A stretch of DNA of 64,000 nucleotides from Closterium sp. Naga37s-1 (GCA_947471745.1 CANJKZ010001112.1:906001-970000), one strand, 5' to 3'; shown: positions 9,295-21,749, numbered from the stretch's first letter. Made by a program: numbers and translations. Notes: a model not told the origin generated them from the letters alone.

Positions 9295-11485
9295 ATGGTG
9301 GAATTCACTAGCACCCACTTCCTTTTCAAGAAGCGGCCTAAGCCCACGTCTAGAGTTAGCAAAGATGGTGGGTATAGCTGTGTCCCACCAGAGCCACCTA
9401 AGACACCACAGCCTCCTGTATCACCTGCACCCCCTGCTCCTCCGGCGCATCCCGCTCCTCATTCTCCTCCAAACCCGCATGTGCCAGCATACACAGGCAA
9501 TCAACCTGTCCTCACTCTCCTGCTGACATCGGCTTTCGACGAGTTACTGTCGGAACCCGAAACTAACAAAGCCCCTGATGAGTATATCAAAGCTCTGGCG
9601 CCGGCACCATGTTGGGACGAGTGCCTGTGGGACAAATCCGCTGTGGGCGCCGAGGACGATTTGGCCACTGATAACGAGCGTTCCACTGAGGGTGACAAGG
9701 GTGTCGAGGGTGATGTGGGCGTCGAGGGTGATGAGGGCGCTGAGGCTGATGTGTTTCCTGATGGTCCTGTGGGCACCGATAATGAGGATGGCGTCAAGTA
9801 TTGGTCGCGCGACGGCCTACCTAAGAAGCTGCCGATTCCGTCATTTCCGCCAGCTAACCGAAAGCGTCTTCACCCTTCTTCTGAGAACCGTGATGTCCGC
9901 CCCCCTCTCCCAGGCACAAGCTGACGCAACATAAGCGTCAAGCGTATACTGCCCAAGAAAAGCTTCTATGGCTCGTCCGCCTGGACATTGCGTCGTCGTG
10001 CGTGAGGTGGTGCAAGAATCAGGCATCAACCGCAAGTGCCTGACCGAGTGGAAGAACTGAGCACAGCTTCTCAAAGACTCTCACGTCACTTGGAAGTGAC
10101 TGCACGGGCGCGATAGAACTTTGTGGTATTGGCCAATGGAGATGAAGGTGTACGCGCAGCTCCATGACTGGCGGCGCAAGGGTATCGCCATGTCTATCGG
10201 TCGTCTATAGGAGTGGTCTCGGAAATTCATGAAGGTTCTCTTCCTGGACTTGAAGTGGAAAGGAAGCTAGCGGTGGTCAGAGTGTTTCTGCATACGGTGG
10301 AATCTCAGTATGCGCATGAGAACAAAGGTCACCCATAAAAGGTCCGAGCGTAAGTGCCATCCTGCCTTTGATATCCCCGTTTTCCTTTTAATCGGCTACT
10401 AGAATTTGTTGATATTTCGATTGATTTTCTTACTATTTTGCTAACCCGTTCTACTATGCACCCTTTCCTCTCCATGCGTAGATGTTGCGGAGCAGTGCAA
10501 AAACTTCTGGCAGTACGTCCAAGATCGGCAGCGTGAGTACAACATCGACAACCGCTACATCATCAATGCCGACACGCCGCTGTGGCTGCAGATGCTGGTA
10601 ATTACCACCGTGGATCAAGTGGGCGTGAGGTCGGTGCCCATCAGGAGTGGTGGCTACCAGAAAGAGCGGGTCACTGTGATGCTGGCGTGCATGGCAATGG
10701 GGGAGAAGCTAAAACCGTGGGTGTTTTTCGAGCGCAAGACCCTGCCGAAGGAAAATTTCCCGTTCGGTAAGCATTCTTTTGTGTTCCATATTGTATGTTA
10801 CTTTTCCTTTCCGTTAAAAATAACAACCGTCTCTGTTTGTGCGCAGATGTTGTCGTGGCGGTCCACAAAAAACGGATGGATGGACGCCGCAGGCATTACG
10901 TGGTGGCTCGACAAGGGTGTCAAGCCCTTCATCAAGCCTCGGTTTGGAAAATGCGTGAGGAGTGCGATGCTCGTGCTCGACTCCTACCGGGGCCATCTGA
11001 CAAACGAGGTGAAGGCCAAGTTCACGGAGCTCAACATCATCCCGGTGGTCATCTGGAGGGGCTGTACGGCAGAGGTACAGCCCCTGGACGTGTTGGTCAA
11101 CAAGTCGTTTGAGGAGAGCGTGTGCCAGCAGTACTAGAGTTGGCTCGAGGAGGATGGCATCAACACACTGACAATACAAGGTGATATATACCGCGTTTCG
11201 ATCCTTGCGCGTGTGTATTGTTTCGCCCCTTTATTGTTCTAACCGCTTCCCCTCTCTCTTTCGTGTGGTGCAGGCAACATCAGGATGCCACCACTTGAGG
11301 TGGTTCTAAGGTCGATTTCCCGGGCCTGGAAGGCAATGCCTGCCGACCTCATCAAAAAGGCCTTCCTCACCTACGGCATCAGCAATGCGCTCGACAAGAG
11401 TGATGACAAGCTCGCCATGGTACACAAGAGTCAGCTGACCCAGGAAATCGACGTCGACGACGAGATCGCCGCCGATAACTTCTAG
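9295..11485 (+). pseudogene. Pogo/Tigger-type transposase with introns, broken
   Basis: The encoded enzyme would cut and paste its own transposon. The first part (9295-9924) is acidic and Pro-rich. Degenerate helix-turn-helix-like segments follow at 9905-10340. The DDE_1 core follows in exons about 10482-10766, 10847-11180 and 11274-11485, separated by introns with GTAAG..AG-type borders. All three catalytic Asp residues are visible, in INADTPLW, LVLDSYRGH and VQPLDV. Breaks: stops and frame changes at 9920-10300, a frame change at a six-A run (10867-10872), and a stop at 11135-11137 followed by in-frame family sequence (SWLEEDG). The C-terminal tail matches the usual GISNALD region. Terminal inverted repeats were not identified. 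Confidence 0.8.
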
Positions 11486-11994
11486 GGCAACAACCTCCCG
11501 GAGCCCGAGTCTAACAAGGAGGACGACTCCCCTGAATACATCAATAGGCTTGGCTAGGTAGAGGTGCAAAACTTTGTTAGAAATGCCTTAGTAAGGCTAG
11601 ACATGCAAAATACTAGAGAAAAACATTGTAATGCATTGTTATGCTTAGTGAAAATCAATTCTAGTATGATTTGTAGCCCTTGAAGTGCTCGTTGTCTTGT
11701 AACTAATAATAATATAAAAAAAATGCAACTTAACATGTGTGTTTTTATCAAGTAAAGGTTTTAAAAAGGATAGTTAGGAAAGCAATTATTATATGCTACC
11801 CTATTTGAGACATGCAAGTTCTGGTAAGTGAGCCATCAAATAGGCAAGGCAGAGGAACCATCAAACCGCCTTATGAAGAACACATGCACACTATCCTAGA
11901 CAGTCAGTTAGGCAGGGCAAACGGGTAACCACATGGAGGCCTAATATCCCAAGGCTCCAATCCTACTTTCATGCCTGTTCTCCTCCCGTGTTGC
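11486..11994. other. AT-rich intergenic stretch, no feature recognised
   Basis: AT-rich region after the pogo-type relic, with runs such as 'aataataatataaaaaaa' near 11705. It may hold the transposon's right terminal region, but I could not find an inverted repeat matching the left side. Confidence 0.45.
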
Positions 11995-14470
11995 TCACCC
12001 TCCCAGGTCCAGCCCATCTTCTAGGACCTGCCACAGGTCACCCAATGGAGGCTTCCAAGGGTCACCTAGCACTGGTAGGAATGCTGCATTTTCTGCCCTA
12101 TTGGACTTTGCCAACAGGGAGTTAGCCTGGCAGCGCTGGAGTAGCACCGACCAGCGCTGGCCGTAGTGGGCACTGAGCATCGAGGCAAACATTGTTAGCC
12201 TTCCCTGCCTGAACTTCTTCTTAGCCTCGTGAGTACCCAGCAGGTGGAAGCAGAGCTGTGTATCTTTTGCAAGGGCACCATAGGTCGCTACTGCCAAGCC
12301 AGAAGACCCAACAATTTGTGGACGCCCAACATAGAGTCCTTGTTTCTCCCTTGCTGCCTCATCCACCCCCCATCCTTGGGTTTAGGGAGAATCTCTAGGT
12401 TTCCTTAGCTAGGGCCCCGTATGTTTAGACCGCCGACCCAAAACATCCCACAATCTGGTGGCATCCCTCATATAGCTCTCTTTTCCCCCTTGCAACCTCG
12501 TCAGCCGCCCACCCTGGTGGCTTTATGGCCCGTGTGTTGTGGCGTAGTAGGACAGGACCCTTGTCATGGTTATGTCGGCAACCCATGTCTTTTCCGAATC
12601 CTTGTCACGGATGACTAAGTCTGCTCACTTAGGGTTGGGTATGTGAAAGAAGAGATCAGTTTCGTGTAGTGTCAGGTAGTAGGCCTCTCTGGCCTTCCGC
12701 AGTGCTGCGTACACCAGTGCATTGTGTGTTGTTGTGCGGTCACCTCCGTCAGCGCACCGCAGAAGATGGTTAGGGAGGCTCCTGTTTGTGATGTGTATGA
12801 GCACCTCCCACAGTAAGGGCATTTGTCTGTCACTGCCAGTGTGAGTCCGAGGCGAAAGCCAAGCGCCATAGAAAAATGGCCTAGTGAGAAAGTATAGTCG
12901 GTTCTGGTGGGGGCGGCGTGGAGCCAATCCCTTGCCCCTTGGGCCCGCAAGCTTAGCAAATGCAGCACGTGGCCATTATCAGCACCCGGCTTATCCAGTC
13001 GAGTGTCCCCAATCAGCTCAGCTTCTCTGCCCAAGTTGACGTGTCATGAGAGGATAAACTACAGATACCCCCTCCCATCCTCCTTCTGGTGGTGCTCCCG
13101 TAGTAGTTCTCGTGCCATTTCCGGAAGTCTGCTCTATAGGTTCTGCACTTTCCCCCTCTTATCCGCTTTGGGTCCCTCTCCCTATGGTGAGACGAGTCTT
13201 GCCACATGCCTTAGGGGATGATATGATGGTGTGGGGATGGGTCGTAGCAGGGAGCGCGCCGCATTCAGCAAGGCGAGGTATGCCGCCGACGCCTCCGAGA
13301 TTGGATCAATGAGCCAAAGGCCACCCGGGCAAACCGGTAGAATCGATTGTCTCCACCCAGGCTCTGCTCTAATTCATATGTAGGCATCTATAGTTGGGAG
13401 GCCTTGAGTGCAGTCCACAAAAGCCGCTCACTCCACCCACTCCATTCTCTCAGGGGCGGCAAAATGGCAGGTGTCGTGCGAAGAAGATACGAGATGCGGT
13501 GTGAGATGTAGCGAGATAAGAGGAGCTCCGTCTGCTGGGGATGAAGCTTGCCGATGAGGTCGAGGGGCGCCGCCACGGTCTCGAGTGTCGTACTGACGAG
13601 ATGCCTTCCGTACGCCGGCGTAATGATATGACTTCCCAGCACGTGTATGACGTCGACTGCTGCCAACAGTCTCTCAGGTAAGTCGTTCGCCACTCCTACA
13701 GGGCTTCAGGCTGAAATGGCGAGGTTGCATTGCATACCACATCCTCGTAACTCACTGCAGATGAGGTTCAACGCCCTCATTGCATTGACTGGGTCACCTA
13801 TGGTGGTGATGGTGTCCGCATACGCCATCATTGTTGTTGAGGGGAACAATCCCGCCACCTTGAGTAGCGAGGGATGGATGGCCGCGGTGAAGAGCATGAT
13901 AAAGCGTGCAAACAAGCGGGAGGATGTGGTTAAAGACATTTTCAACATTTAAATGTAGGGCGATCTTTTTCGGATCGTCCGCAAGTAACGCACGTGTTGA
14001 GTGTATCATGCACACCAATCCTCCCGACATTGCTACTTCAAGTTTAACGCGAGGAAGAACTACCAAATCGGTCCCGACAGCTCGCAGGGTGCTGCCTTTG
14101 CAGTCAATCAAAGCAGCGCTTCACCAATCGCAATAGGCCGCACGCCTCCTCCCGTCTTTTCTAGAACTATCATTCTAGACGGGAGCCGGGGTTCATCCTG
14201 GTATGTGCCGAGTAGTACATTAATGACCTTATGCAGCGGCGTGAGTACCTCCCCGTTTTCTAAAGCAAGGTTGTCAAGGTGTTCACAACAAGTCCCAAAT
14301 GGGCCCACCCCAATTCCGTTTGGGCATTTTGCAAGTACTTCGAGTAGCCCATCCACCATTGTTGTAAGCGGCGACAATGTGTGACCCGTAACCCCAATTG
14401 TGGATCACAACCCCAGCGCCTGGGTGTTTTTTTTGCGGGAATCCAAGGTGGTCGTCGAAGGCTCAACGAG
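11995..14470 (-). pseudogene. Non-LTR retrotransposon relic L1 (RT plus endonuclease-like C-terminus)
   Basis: Read right to left, fragments in shifting frames give a LINE-type polyprotein. Reverse transcriptase entry is seen at about 14377-14108 (EHLDNLALENG, then KTGGGVRPIAIGEALL), a fragment with the family's DVRNAF-like region at about 14110-13950, and YADT at about 13830, where YADD is expected. The thumb follows at 13693-13388. After it come a CPYCG zinc finger (about 12830), a HxxxxC region, NPK-stop-ADLVI with a TGA where Arg is expected, VADITMT, and a tail with ATYGALA (11995-12366). The finger plus DLVI and DIT motifs resemble the restriction-like endonuclease end of R2-class elements. 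Many frameshifts and the lost catalytic Asp make it inactive. Confidence 0.75.
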
Positions 14471-15423
14471 TGGGGACGACTGCAGCGCTGCTATCGCTTT
14501 CGTCAAGTTCACATTATGCACCAAGCCTTTGGCTCTTGCGCAGATGCCTTCCTGGTCTGGCTGATTTCTGCTCGGTTGGGGGATCTATGGGATGGTTCTG
14601 GTTAGTGACTATAGCGAGTCCCATTCCTCTTCCTGGAACTGCTGAAGTCTCGCTTCGACCGTAGACCATAGACTTGCTGGAAGGTTGCCCCGTAGTTGCT
14701 GAGCGTGTTAGCCTCGGGAGAAACAACGTGCACCGAGCCCCTGAGCAGCTTGGATATTTTGACAATCGCATCAGTGGTATTGTCTGGCAGTAGCTGAAAG
14801 CATCCATATTTTGGGTGGAAACTTCCGGACGCGCTGCTGTTGAGTGGTCCCAGATGCCAAACTTCCATTCCCCGCCACATGTTCACGTCTTCCGCGATCT
14901 CATTTGGTTAACAGGCCTTGATGATGACTTCATCGTCTTCTTGTATCTCTGGTTCCTCTGCCTCTGCTGCCACAAATCTTCGCGCCCTCCCTCGCCCTGG
15001 ATCCGTGCGTTGGCTTGCCACCCCCAGCTCTGCCTCTCGGGAAACCTCCTCATCCCCTACATCTACAACAGACATTGGGTTGTGAGCATGTATTTCAGCT
15101 AACACCTCTGGCCTCCCGTGCCGGCAATGTCACTTTCTCTCACTGATTTCCGCTGCCCCTTCCCCCTCGGGCCTGCCTTCCGCGGGTTTCTCCCCCTCGT
15201 TCTCCCCTTCGCCCACCTCCTCCCGTATTTGACGGTGCGCCTCTCAGTGCTTGGGGCCCCAGCTGTTTCCAAAGGTTTCTCCGATGGTTCGTGCTAGGTC
15301 GTCTTGGTGGATTGACCTAGCTTGGCCTTGGTGCTTCTTCACACTTTGCTTCCTCCGTATCCTATAGTTGTTGATCCGCTCCCGTGCCCCACACCCCCAC
15401 GTCACCATCTTGTGCCTGCTACA
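14471..15423. other. Degenerate sequence upstream of L1, unassigned
   Basis: Contains short open stretches on the minus strand (for example 14514-14886) that probably belong to the upstream part of relic L1, but no domain can be named. The remainder, to 15423, is pyrimidine-rich and without recognisable features. Confidence 0.4.
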
Positions 15424-15672
15424 ATGACGAGCAAGCGTCGGTATTCCCCCCGTCATGAGATCGTGGCGAGCGGTTCTGCCGAAGCCACCCCCACCGAGGA
15501 CCAGGGAGGCCAGGTGCCAGCCCTAATCCGAGCCGTCATTGACCTGGTTGAAGCCGAGGTGATTGGCGGACCCGTACGCAGTCAGCGCAGTCAACCTGGT
15601 TCCCGGGAGTGTGAGAGGGCGGTCTCAAGTTGGGACACCATCAAATTTCCCCCACCATACTGGTTATTATGA
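15424..15672 (+). other. Short open frame, unrecognised
   Basis: An ATG at 15424 opens about 82 codons starting MTSKRRYSPRHEIVASG and rich in charged residues. A second frame continues at 15563-15814. Codon-like composition and the plus-strand relic that follows at 16640 suggest a decayed element protein, but I recognise no family. It may simply be chance. Confidence 0.25.
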
Positions 15673-16639
15673 AGCGGATGGTGTCTTTGGTGGGAAACCT
15701 CCCACTCTGCCCAACGAACCTCATTTTGGCAAGCGACAGAGGTTGCCAGAGCCGCATGTCAGATACCCAATGAAATTGAGGCGCCAGTTCGCATACCAAG
15801 TGTTGGACAAATAGCGTCATGCAAACCCTAAACGGCCAAGCTTGACGGTTGCGCCTCTCATAATTCTTTTTCACAGTAGTCAAATAAAGTCAGCGTGGGT
15901 GATATTGGCAAGTTCACATAGGCACCGCAGAAATGGATTTCGTGGGCAGGAAGAAAATATGTATTGACGACTATGTGCACGAAAGTGGCATGTCTAGCAC
16001 CAAAGTCCCACAGCCATCAAAACTTGGTACGATTTCCATGGTCACACATTGACGGACACGCCAGGCATTGCGACCGTGGCCGGTTGGACTCATGGTGTCC
16101 AAACGTTGAACTGCGTGGGACTACTTTCAAATGTAAATTAATGCCACATCAACATATCGAAGTGCATGGGGGAACTTTGGATGGTGTCCCAACTTAAGAA
16201 TGCGCCCTGAGGATCGAAGGAACCAATTCAAAAATCATAATATGATCACCTGGGTACAAGACGAGGCAATAACCCGAGTGTTACTAGAAGGTTCCGCGGG
16301 TCACGAATAATCTTGAACGGGTCCTTCCCGAATTCGGTAGAAGGCAATTAAACATAGAATTCGATGCACTCAACCTAGTTCGGTGCCTATAACTATAATA
16401 AATATAGGAAAGCAACGAACCAAGGAAATCAAGCAAATGCATGCAAGATGAAATAAAGCTAAACAATGCATAATAAGGCAGAATTAAGCAAGTAAAGTTT
16501 AGTAAAGCCTGTGTATCGCTCTTCTCGCGGACGGGCGCATCCCCATCTGTGACCCCGCGAACAATCGTTCCGCCATCCCGTCGTCCCCGCCACCAGCCCT
16601 ACTGGCCGTAGGGCCGTTCAATCCCTCTGGAGTAGCCGT
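15673..16639. other. AT-rich interval, no gene recognised
   Basis: AT-rich with repeated 'ggtgtcc' and 'caaatt' words. 16200-16500 is especially A-rich with many 'aagcaa' and 'atgcat' words and might be the edge of an LTR. No TG..CA ends or primer-binding site could be placed. Confidence 0.35.
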
Positions 16640-17512
16640 AGCAACAACAGCCGCAGCAGGAGCAGCAGCATCCGCAGCAGCAGCGGTGACCTCCTCCTCC
16701 TCAATCCCAGCCATCCCCGCAGGCGCAGTCCTAGGCGTCGCTGCCGCCGTCCCCGCAGCTTCCTCCTCCTCCCCCACCCCCTCAGCAGCTGGTGCAATAT
16801 GTGTCAGATCCTCATGTGCCCCCGCCTCAACCCCTGGTTCCGCCATCTCTGCCGCAGCCGGCGTCATCTGTGTTGGCACCCCTTGTGCCCCAGTCTCAAC
16901 CATTGCCCACGACTTCCTCTACCAACCCCGGCTCTCCACCTCCGATGGACCTATCTGACCATCTCCCGCAGCATAAAAAATATTTCGTTCCGTGTGTCCC
17001 GCCCCCTGTCCCGCGCTTCCGTCCTCCCCAGCAGCTTATCCCACGTGGGTGGGACTCACCTTATCACTCGGCTGGCGCATTTGATCCTGAGGACGGTTAG
17101 TGGGAGCAATCCGGGTGGGGGGCTCCGCCAACTCCTGGGACTCGATGGGGTCGGCAGTGGGGGGATTTTCCGATCGTCGAAGACATCTTGCGCTGGGAGC
17201 GACGGATAATGGGCGCTGGGGAGTGTCTGTCCCACCTTGCGGCGACTATGCTGGAGCAGCTTCATCGCGGTCCAGAGTGGCTGAACCTCGTGTCCCACAA
17301 CCCCCGAGCTGAACAAGGACGAGCAGGGGCTTGTACGTGATGCCGCCGCCCAGGCGCTGTGGACTCTTCTCCGGCTGCCCCTTGAGCCCAAAAAACTTGT
17401 CGTGGATGAAGCCCTAGCGCGACTCCCTTTTGTGTGTATTAATATGATGGTTGCCCGTGCCGCAGCGGAAGAGGTGGTTTGGAAGGCTTGGGTCAGGAAT
17501 GGCCATTTGAGC
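16640..17512 (+). pseudogene. Relic of an unrecognised Pro/Gln-rich protein
   Basis: One plus-strand frame runs through a Gln/Pro-rich start and a Pro-rich segment (about 16792-17097), passes a TAG at 17098-17100 and continues in frame with FPIVEDILRWERRIMGAGE and MLEQLHRGPEWLNLVSHN. Just after a run of five C near 17300 the sense moves to another frame, reading ELNKDEQGLVRDAAAQALW up to the natural-looking stop TGA near 17512. The helical C-terminal half and low-complexity N-terminal half recall the first protein of LINE-like or gag-like genes, but no domain is identified. One nonsense change and one frame change make it dead. Confidence 0.5.
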
Positions 17513-17794
17513 TGAACAGGCGCACTTGGCCGGTGTTGAGAAGGGCAGATCGACAAAAGCGAACCGCGTTGGAGAAGTGCTCTAGCCCAACACGCCGGGT
17601 AGGTGCTATGGGGATGGCGTGCATCCAGTCTCTTGTGGCATATCTGGTGAGAGAAAACATGCGGGTTCAGTTTCATGCGCCTAGTCTACTTGCTCGGCAT
17701 GTCGGCTCCCTTGCACACTCAGCGACAACACATGCTGCGAGTTAATTCCAGCTGGTCCCAGTCTCTCCTTCTCCAGTGTCTCTCTCTCTCGTGG

Positions 17795-18592
17795 TCAGGG
17801 AGAGCTAGCTCGCACTCCGTCAACCATGAATGAAGTGGGGAGTTGCCTGCATCCCGTGGAAGCAGCATGTGGTTTTTCGCCACCATAAGACTCCGTCTGG
17901 TTGTAGTGGCAAAGAGCTAAGTAGGAGAGCCGCCTGTGTGAATCTTGCCAGAAGACAAAAACCCCTTCTATAGTCGGGTCAGCAAGACCAATCCCGCCTA
18001 GCGAAGGCGGCAGCGAGGCCTGCTTCCAAACGCGCGTTTGCTTGTCATTGCTAGTTGGGACGCGGATATTGCAGGCTGCCAGGAGAGTGGCGAGTAGATT
18101 CATGCCCCACTGCAACCACATCTCTAACGGTAGGAGGCTGAGCGGCGTAGTTCTAGTCAGGTACGCCACACTGCGTGAAATGCATCGGGTTAGTAGCAGG
18201 GAGGTAACTTGCGGGTCTGTGCGTTCGAGTAGCGGGAGTGGTTTCGTCATGTCCTGGAGCTGTTCTGTGAGAAAGGTGGCGGTGCCTGTGGAAGTTTCTA
18301 GGAAACTACCGAGCAGTCGTACGCCGTCAGCGCGGAAGGGGACCCCCGGCGGAACAGTCATGCTACCGTAGCTGCTACCGTTGCACCATGCCGCATACTT
18401 AGCGGGACTATGCCGTAAGCCTAATTGCTCTAGCTGCTTGGTAAAGTGAGAGAATGCTGATATTGCACTAGCCCCGTCGCCGAGAAAAGTAACATCCTCT
18501 AAAAAAATTGAGGCCTCCAAAACCATGCACGAGGGCCACCTTGCCCCACCCATGCCCCGCCAACCTTGCCAATGCAATGTACGGACAAACAT
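17795..18592 (-). pseudogene. Non-LTR retrotransposon relic L2 (RT C-terminal part)
   Basis: Open for 265 residues. It begins inside the reverse-transcriptase palm, where the expected Y/F-x-DD reads FLEDVTFLGDG. It continues with HSPAKYAAW, RADGVRLLGSFLE, a thumb with DPQVTSLLLTRCISRSVAYLTRT and the PPSLGGIGLADP motif common in this class. It is 5'-truncated within the palm and ends at a stop before any zinc finger. It is similar in architecture to L1 but clearly a separate, better preserved copy. The Asp-to-Glu-type change at the active site would inactivate it. Confidence 0.7.
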
Positions 18593-19050
18593 GATACAAT
18601 GGTGGGGAATGGTTGGGACTGCTAAAACACAACTGTCGCACTGTCAACATATCTTACCCCCTTCACATTGTATCCAACCCCTTGCGCAGAGTTTGTCCCC
18701 AGAGCTGTCAACCAACCTGACAATCGCGTCAATTTGTACTCGCTGTAGTGTTTCTCTGAAAGTTATTCACAGAGTGTCGAATTCTAAAACAGCCAACACA
18801 AAATTGAAATAAAAGCATCAAAATTAGGTCTCACAATCAGAAACAAAGAGACAGAGAGGCATGCAAACTTGAAATCTGAGAGCAGCTACTAATAAAAAAC
18901 AGCCCAGCCGACATTACCAGGGCAATAAGCCCACTTGCATGTTCATGCCTGCATCCACCACTACTCCGTCCCACAATCATCCAATCAGATTTGGACACGC
19001 GCGCATGCTCAAAATCCAGCGCATGTCCAGTGACACATGGGCGTCTAGGC
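18593..19050. other. Interval without recognised genes
   Basis: Lies between relic L2 and the stop codon of the Plavaka-like transposase. It probably contains the 3' untranslated and terminal region of that transposon. No terminal inverted repeat was placed. Confidence 0.4.
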
Positions 19051-21500
19051 TCAGCGGGGCTCCTCGCGGCAGCAGCCCGCCCACTTGTTCAGAAACCAGC
19101 GAGTGGGGTGCTCAAAAGATTGCACGATGTGCACGGTCTTCTGAATTGCATCGATGGGCACCACGTGGTACCCGTTGTCGAACACTGCAGGGTGCATGAC
19201 CATGCAGCCCGTGCCTTCGTTGATGGCCTGCGGGATCCAGCGCCGAACAAAGGCCACCGCACAGTCCTCATCGTCCTCGTCGGCGCACGCGGACGCCACG
19301 GACAGGAGGAGATGGACGCGACCGTGCAGGGTCTCCCCTTGTTCATCCTTGAACTCGACGAATGAGAACACCGCCTCGCCATGCAGGACCAGCACTGCAT
19401 GCACATAGTGCGGCTTGATGATGCTGTGGTCGAGCTCACGGGGAGGGAGAGCCAGCGCCGTGTGAACCTGCTCGGGATGGAGGGATGTCACATGCACAAT
19501 ACCACACTCAGGACCACAAATGACTAGGTACGGCATACGTAGCAGGGAACAGGGACTGTACGGGCTCGGGTTTAGTGGCAGTTACATAGACACGAGGAGG
19601 GAACCATCAACGGCATATGGCGAGACCGATGATGGGCATACCAACACGTACCCACGCCGGGAACGGCACCAGGCCATGCTGGCGCATCACAAAGGCATAT
19701 GGCCCGATGCCATCTTCGATGGCTGCGTTGTAGGCACTGTACAGGTCCATCGGACCAGCAGGGGAGTTGCTTCTCCCCAGCATGCGTGCCCTGGCCCTGT
19801 TGAGCTGGGGTCTGCCAAACGCAATAGCCTGAGGCAACAGCAGAAGACATCACAAAACAGCAGCGGCAGAGAATGGTGTGAGGAGAAGCAGCAGGAGGGT
19901 ACAGGGCCGGAACATACACAGCATCTCAGTACAGCATAACCGGAAGCAGCAGTCGAGTACAACGCAAAAAATACAGAGCAGCATGAAGATGGGCACCCGA
20001 TAACATCACGCGCAGGAGTGGCGGCAGAGAGTGTCACAAATAGGAAGGGGCCAGCACATAGCAAAACGGACATGAAAGAGGCAGCATAAGATCGCACAAA
20101 CATAAGGGGGGCAGATTAGCACGGAACCGGCACGATGTCAGGTGATAGACTTGAGGGGGCAGAGATCAGAGACGACATGGGCAGCAACATATACAATGCG
20201 GATGGGCGGGCCATGGTGAAGCTCTAAAAGTAAACGACCAGCAAAGAAGGTGGTGGTCTATGCTCACGAGCGGCAGATAACAGTACACAATGAAGCATCA
20301 TCATACAACCAGCACGGATTCACAGATGCGTGTGGCTGATGCTTGATGCTGAGAACAACGCTCATAAGAAACAATGACCGTGAGGGGACCTATCACCAGA
20401 CAAGGCCCAATATGTTCACATAAGCAAGGCTCGTTCGCATTCAAAGGCAACAGTCTCATTCTCTCACCCGCTGCATTGCGGTATCGTAGCGCCTGGCGGG
20501 CTCGATGCTGCTTGGCAGACGGGTGAGCTGCGCTGCAGTCGCGTTGTGACGCGCGATAGCCATCGCATGCTGCCTGCGGTTGGACGCCCTGAAGGGGACC
20601 TTGCACGTCTTGATGTGGGCGTTCTCGTACACCGCAGCCGAGAACTCGCGGGGAAGGCCCCCTCTTTTGATGGCCTCAGGGAGATGCATGAGAAGATCCA
20701 CCTTGATGAGGGTCCAGCCGTCTCCGAGGCGCGGAAAGTGGCTCTCCGAATTCCGCACCATGCTGCTTTTAACACACATATCAGAAAGGGATAAACAGGT
20801 ATTCGGCCGAGTGTGTGTAGGGATATTGCTGGGATATGAATCGGGGGCAGGGAAGGAGCTGGCCAGGTTCAGGGAGGGGGGGGGGGATACACGGTGAAGA
20901 CCCCAATCCGCATTACTACCGCTTCCTAGATCTGAGTGATATGCTCTGGTGAACAACAGATGTAGAACTGGGAGCGACGGAGGGAAATGGAATACGAGGA
21001 ACACGGGGATTGGGGGTTGTTTTGGGAGTGTCAAGGTGCATGGTGGAAAAAAGTAGTGTAGCCCAGAACAATGACATGCATGAGGCGTTGAAAGAGACAG
21101 TGTCAGCTTGGCAACATGCCTGCGTGTCGCGGTGTCGAACTCGCTCAGAGTTTGGTTGGTGTGGTATGGCGCCTGGACATAGGTCTCGTGCCATTCAAGA
21201 ATGGCCACGAGCGTCTTGCGGCTCGCCAACGTGCCGGTGCCCTCCACCACGAACGGAGCGACCTGCCATCATTTTGGAAAGGTAGTACTTGTCGTTATTT
21301 AAGAGACTCCGAACATTCCCTCCTAGTTTACAAACAGCAAACCACTGCACCAGATGCTGGGCAAAGACACAACAACGGTTCCTCACCAGCATAACGCCTG
21401 CATGTTCCATCGCGGTGAAGTTCGCGCCGGACGCCCAGTAGATCTCGGAAGGGGTCTGGTTCACTCCAGCGAGTCGCGCTCCGGGGTGGAGTATGGGATA
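19051..21500 (-). CDS. Plavaka-like transposase, multi-exon C-terminal part
   Basis: Inferred exons, in order on the minus strand: about 21500-21387, 21262 to about 21080, 20762-20468, 19828-19642 and 19523-19051. Most borders have clean GT..AG signals, and the joins at 21387/21262, 20468/19828 and 19642/19523 keep phase. Diagnostic segments are the HTNQTLSEFD helix, then VDLLMHLPEAIKRGG with VPFRASNRR, matching the KLH..YRASN block of Plavaka transposases. The last exon has GCMVMHP, VVPIDAIQ and WFLNKW, matching their C-terminal WVVEP..NKY domain. No stop interrupts the last three exons. The N-terminal catalytic part is not identified; repeats fill its expected place. Confidence 0.65.
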
Positions 21501-21584
21501 GGGCATGGGATAGGGCATGGGATAGGGCATGAGAGAGGGCATGGGATAGGGCATGATATAGGGCATGGGATAGGGCATGCGAGA
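21485..21584. repeat. 12-bp minisatellite
   Basis: About eight imperfect copies of 'gggatagggcat'. On the minus strand it reads as Pro-Tyr-Pro-Met repeats running straight into the Plavaka-like exon that ends at 21387. It may be an intron or a coding insertion there. Confidence 0.8.
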
Positions 21585-21749
21585 GGCTAGCATTACCATT
21601 TGGTTAGTTACACTGTGTTGTTTGCCCTTGGCAGAATTCCATAGGGTGAAGACACCATACAAAACCATATAAAACCTCATAGAACATAGAAGCATACCAT
21701 AACGTGCTTGGTTGAAAGAAGACGAACTAGACAGACTTGACTTGACAGT

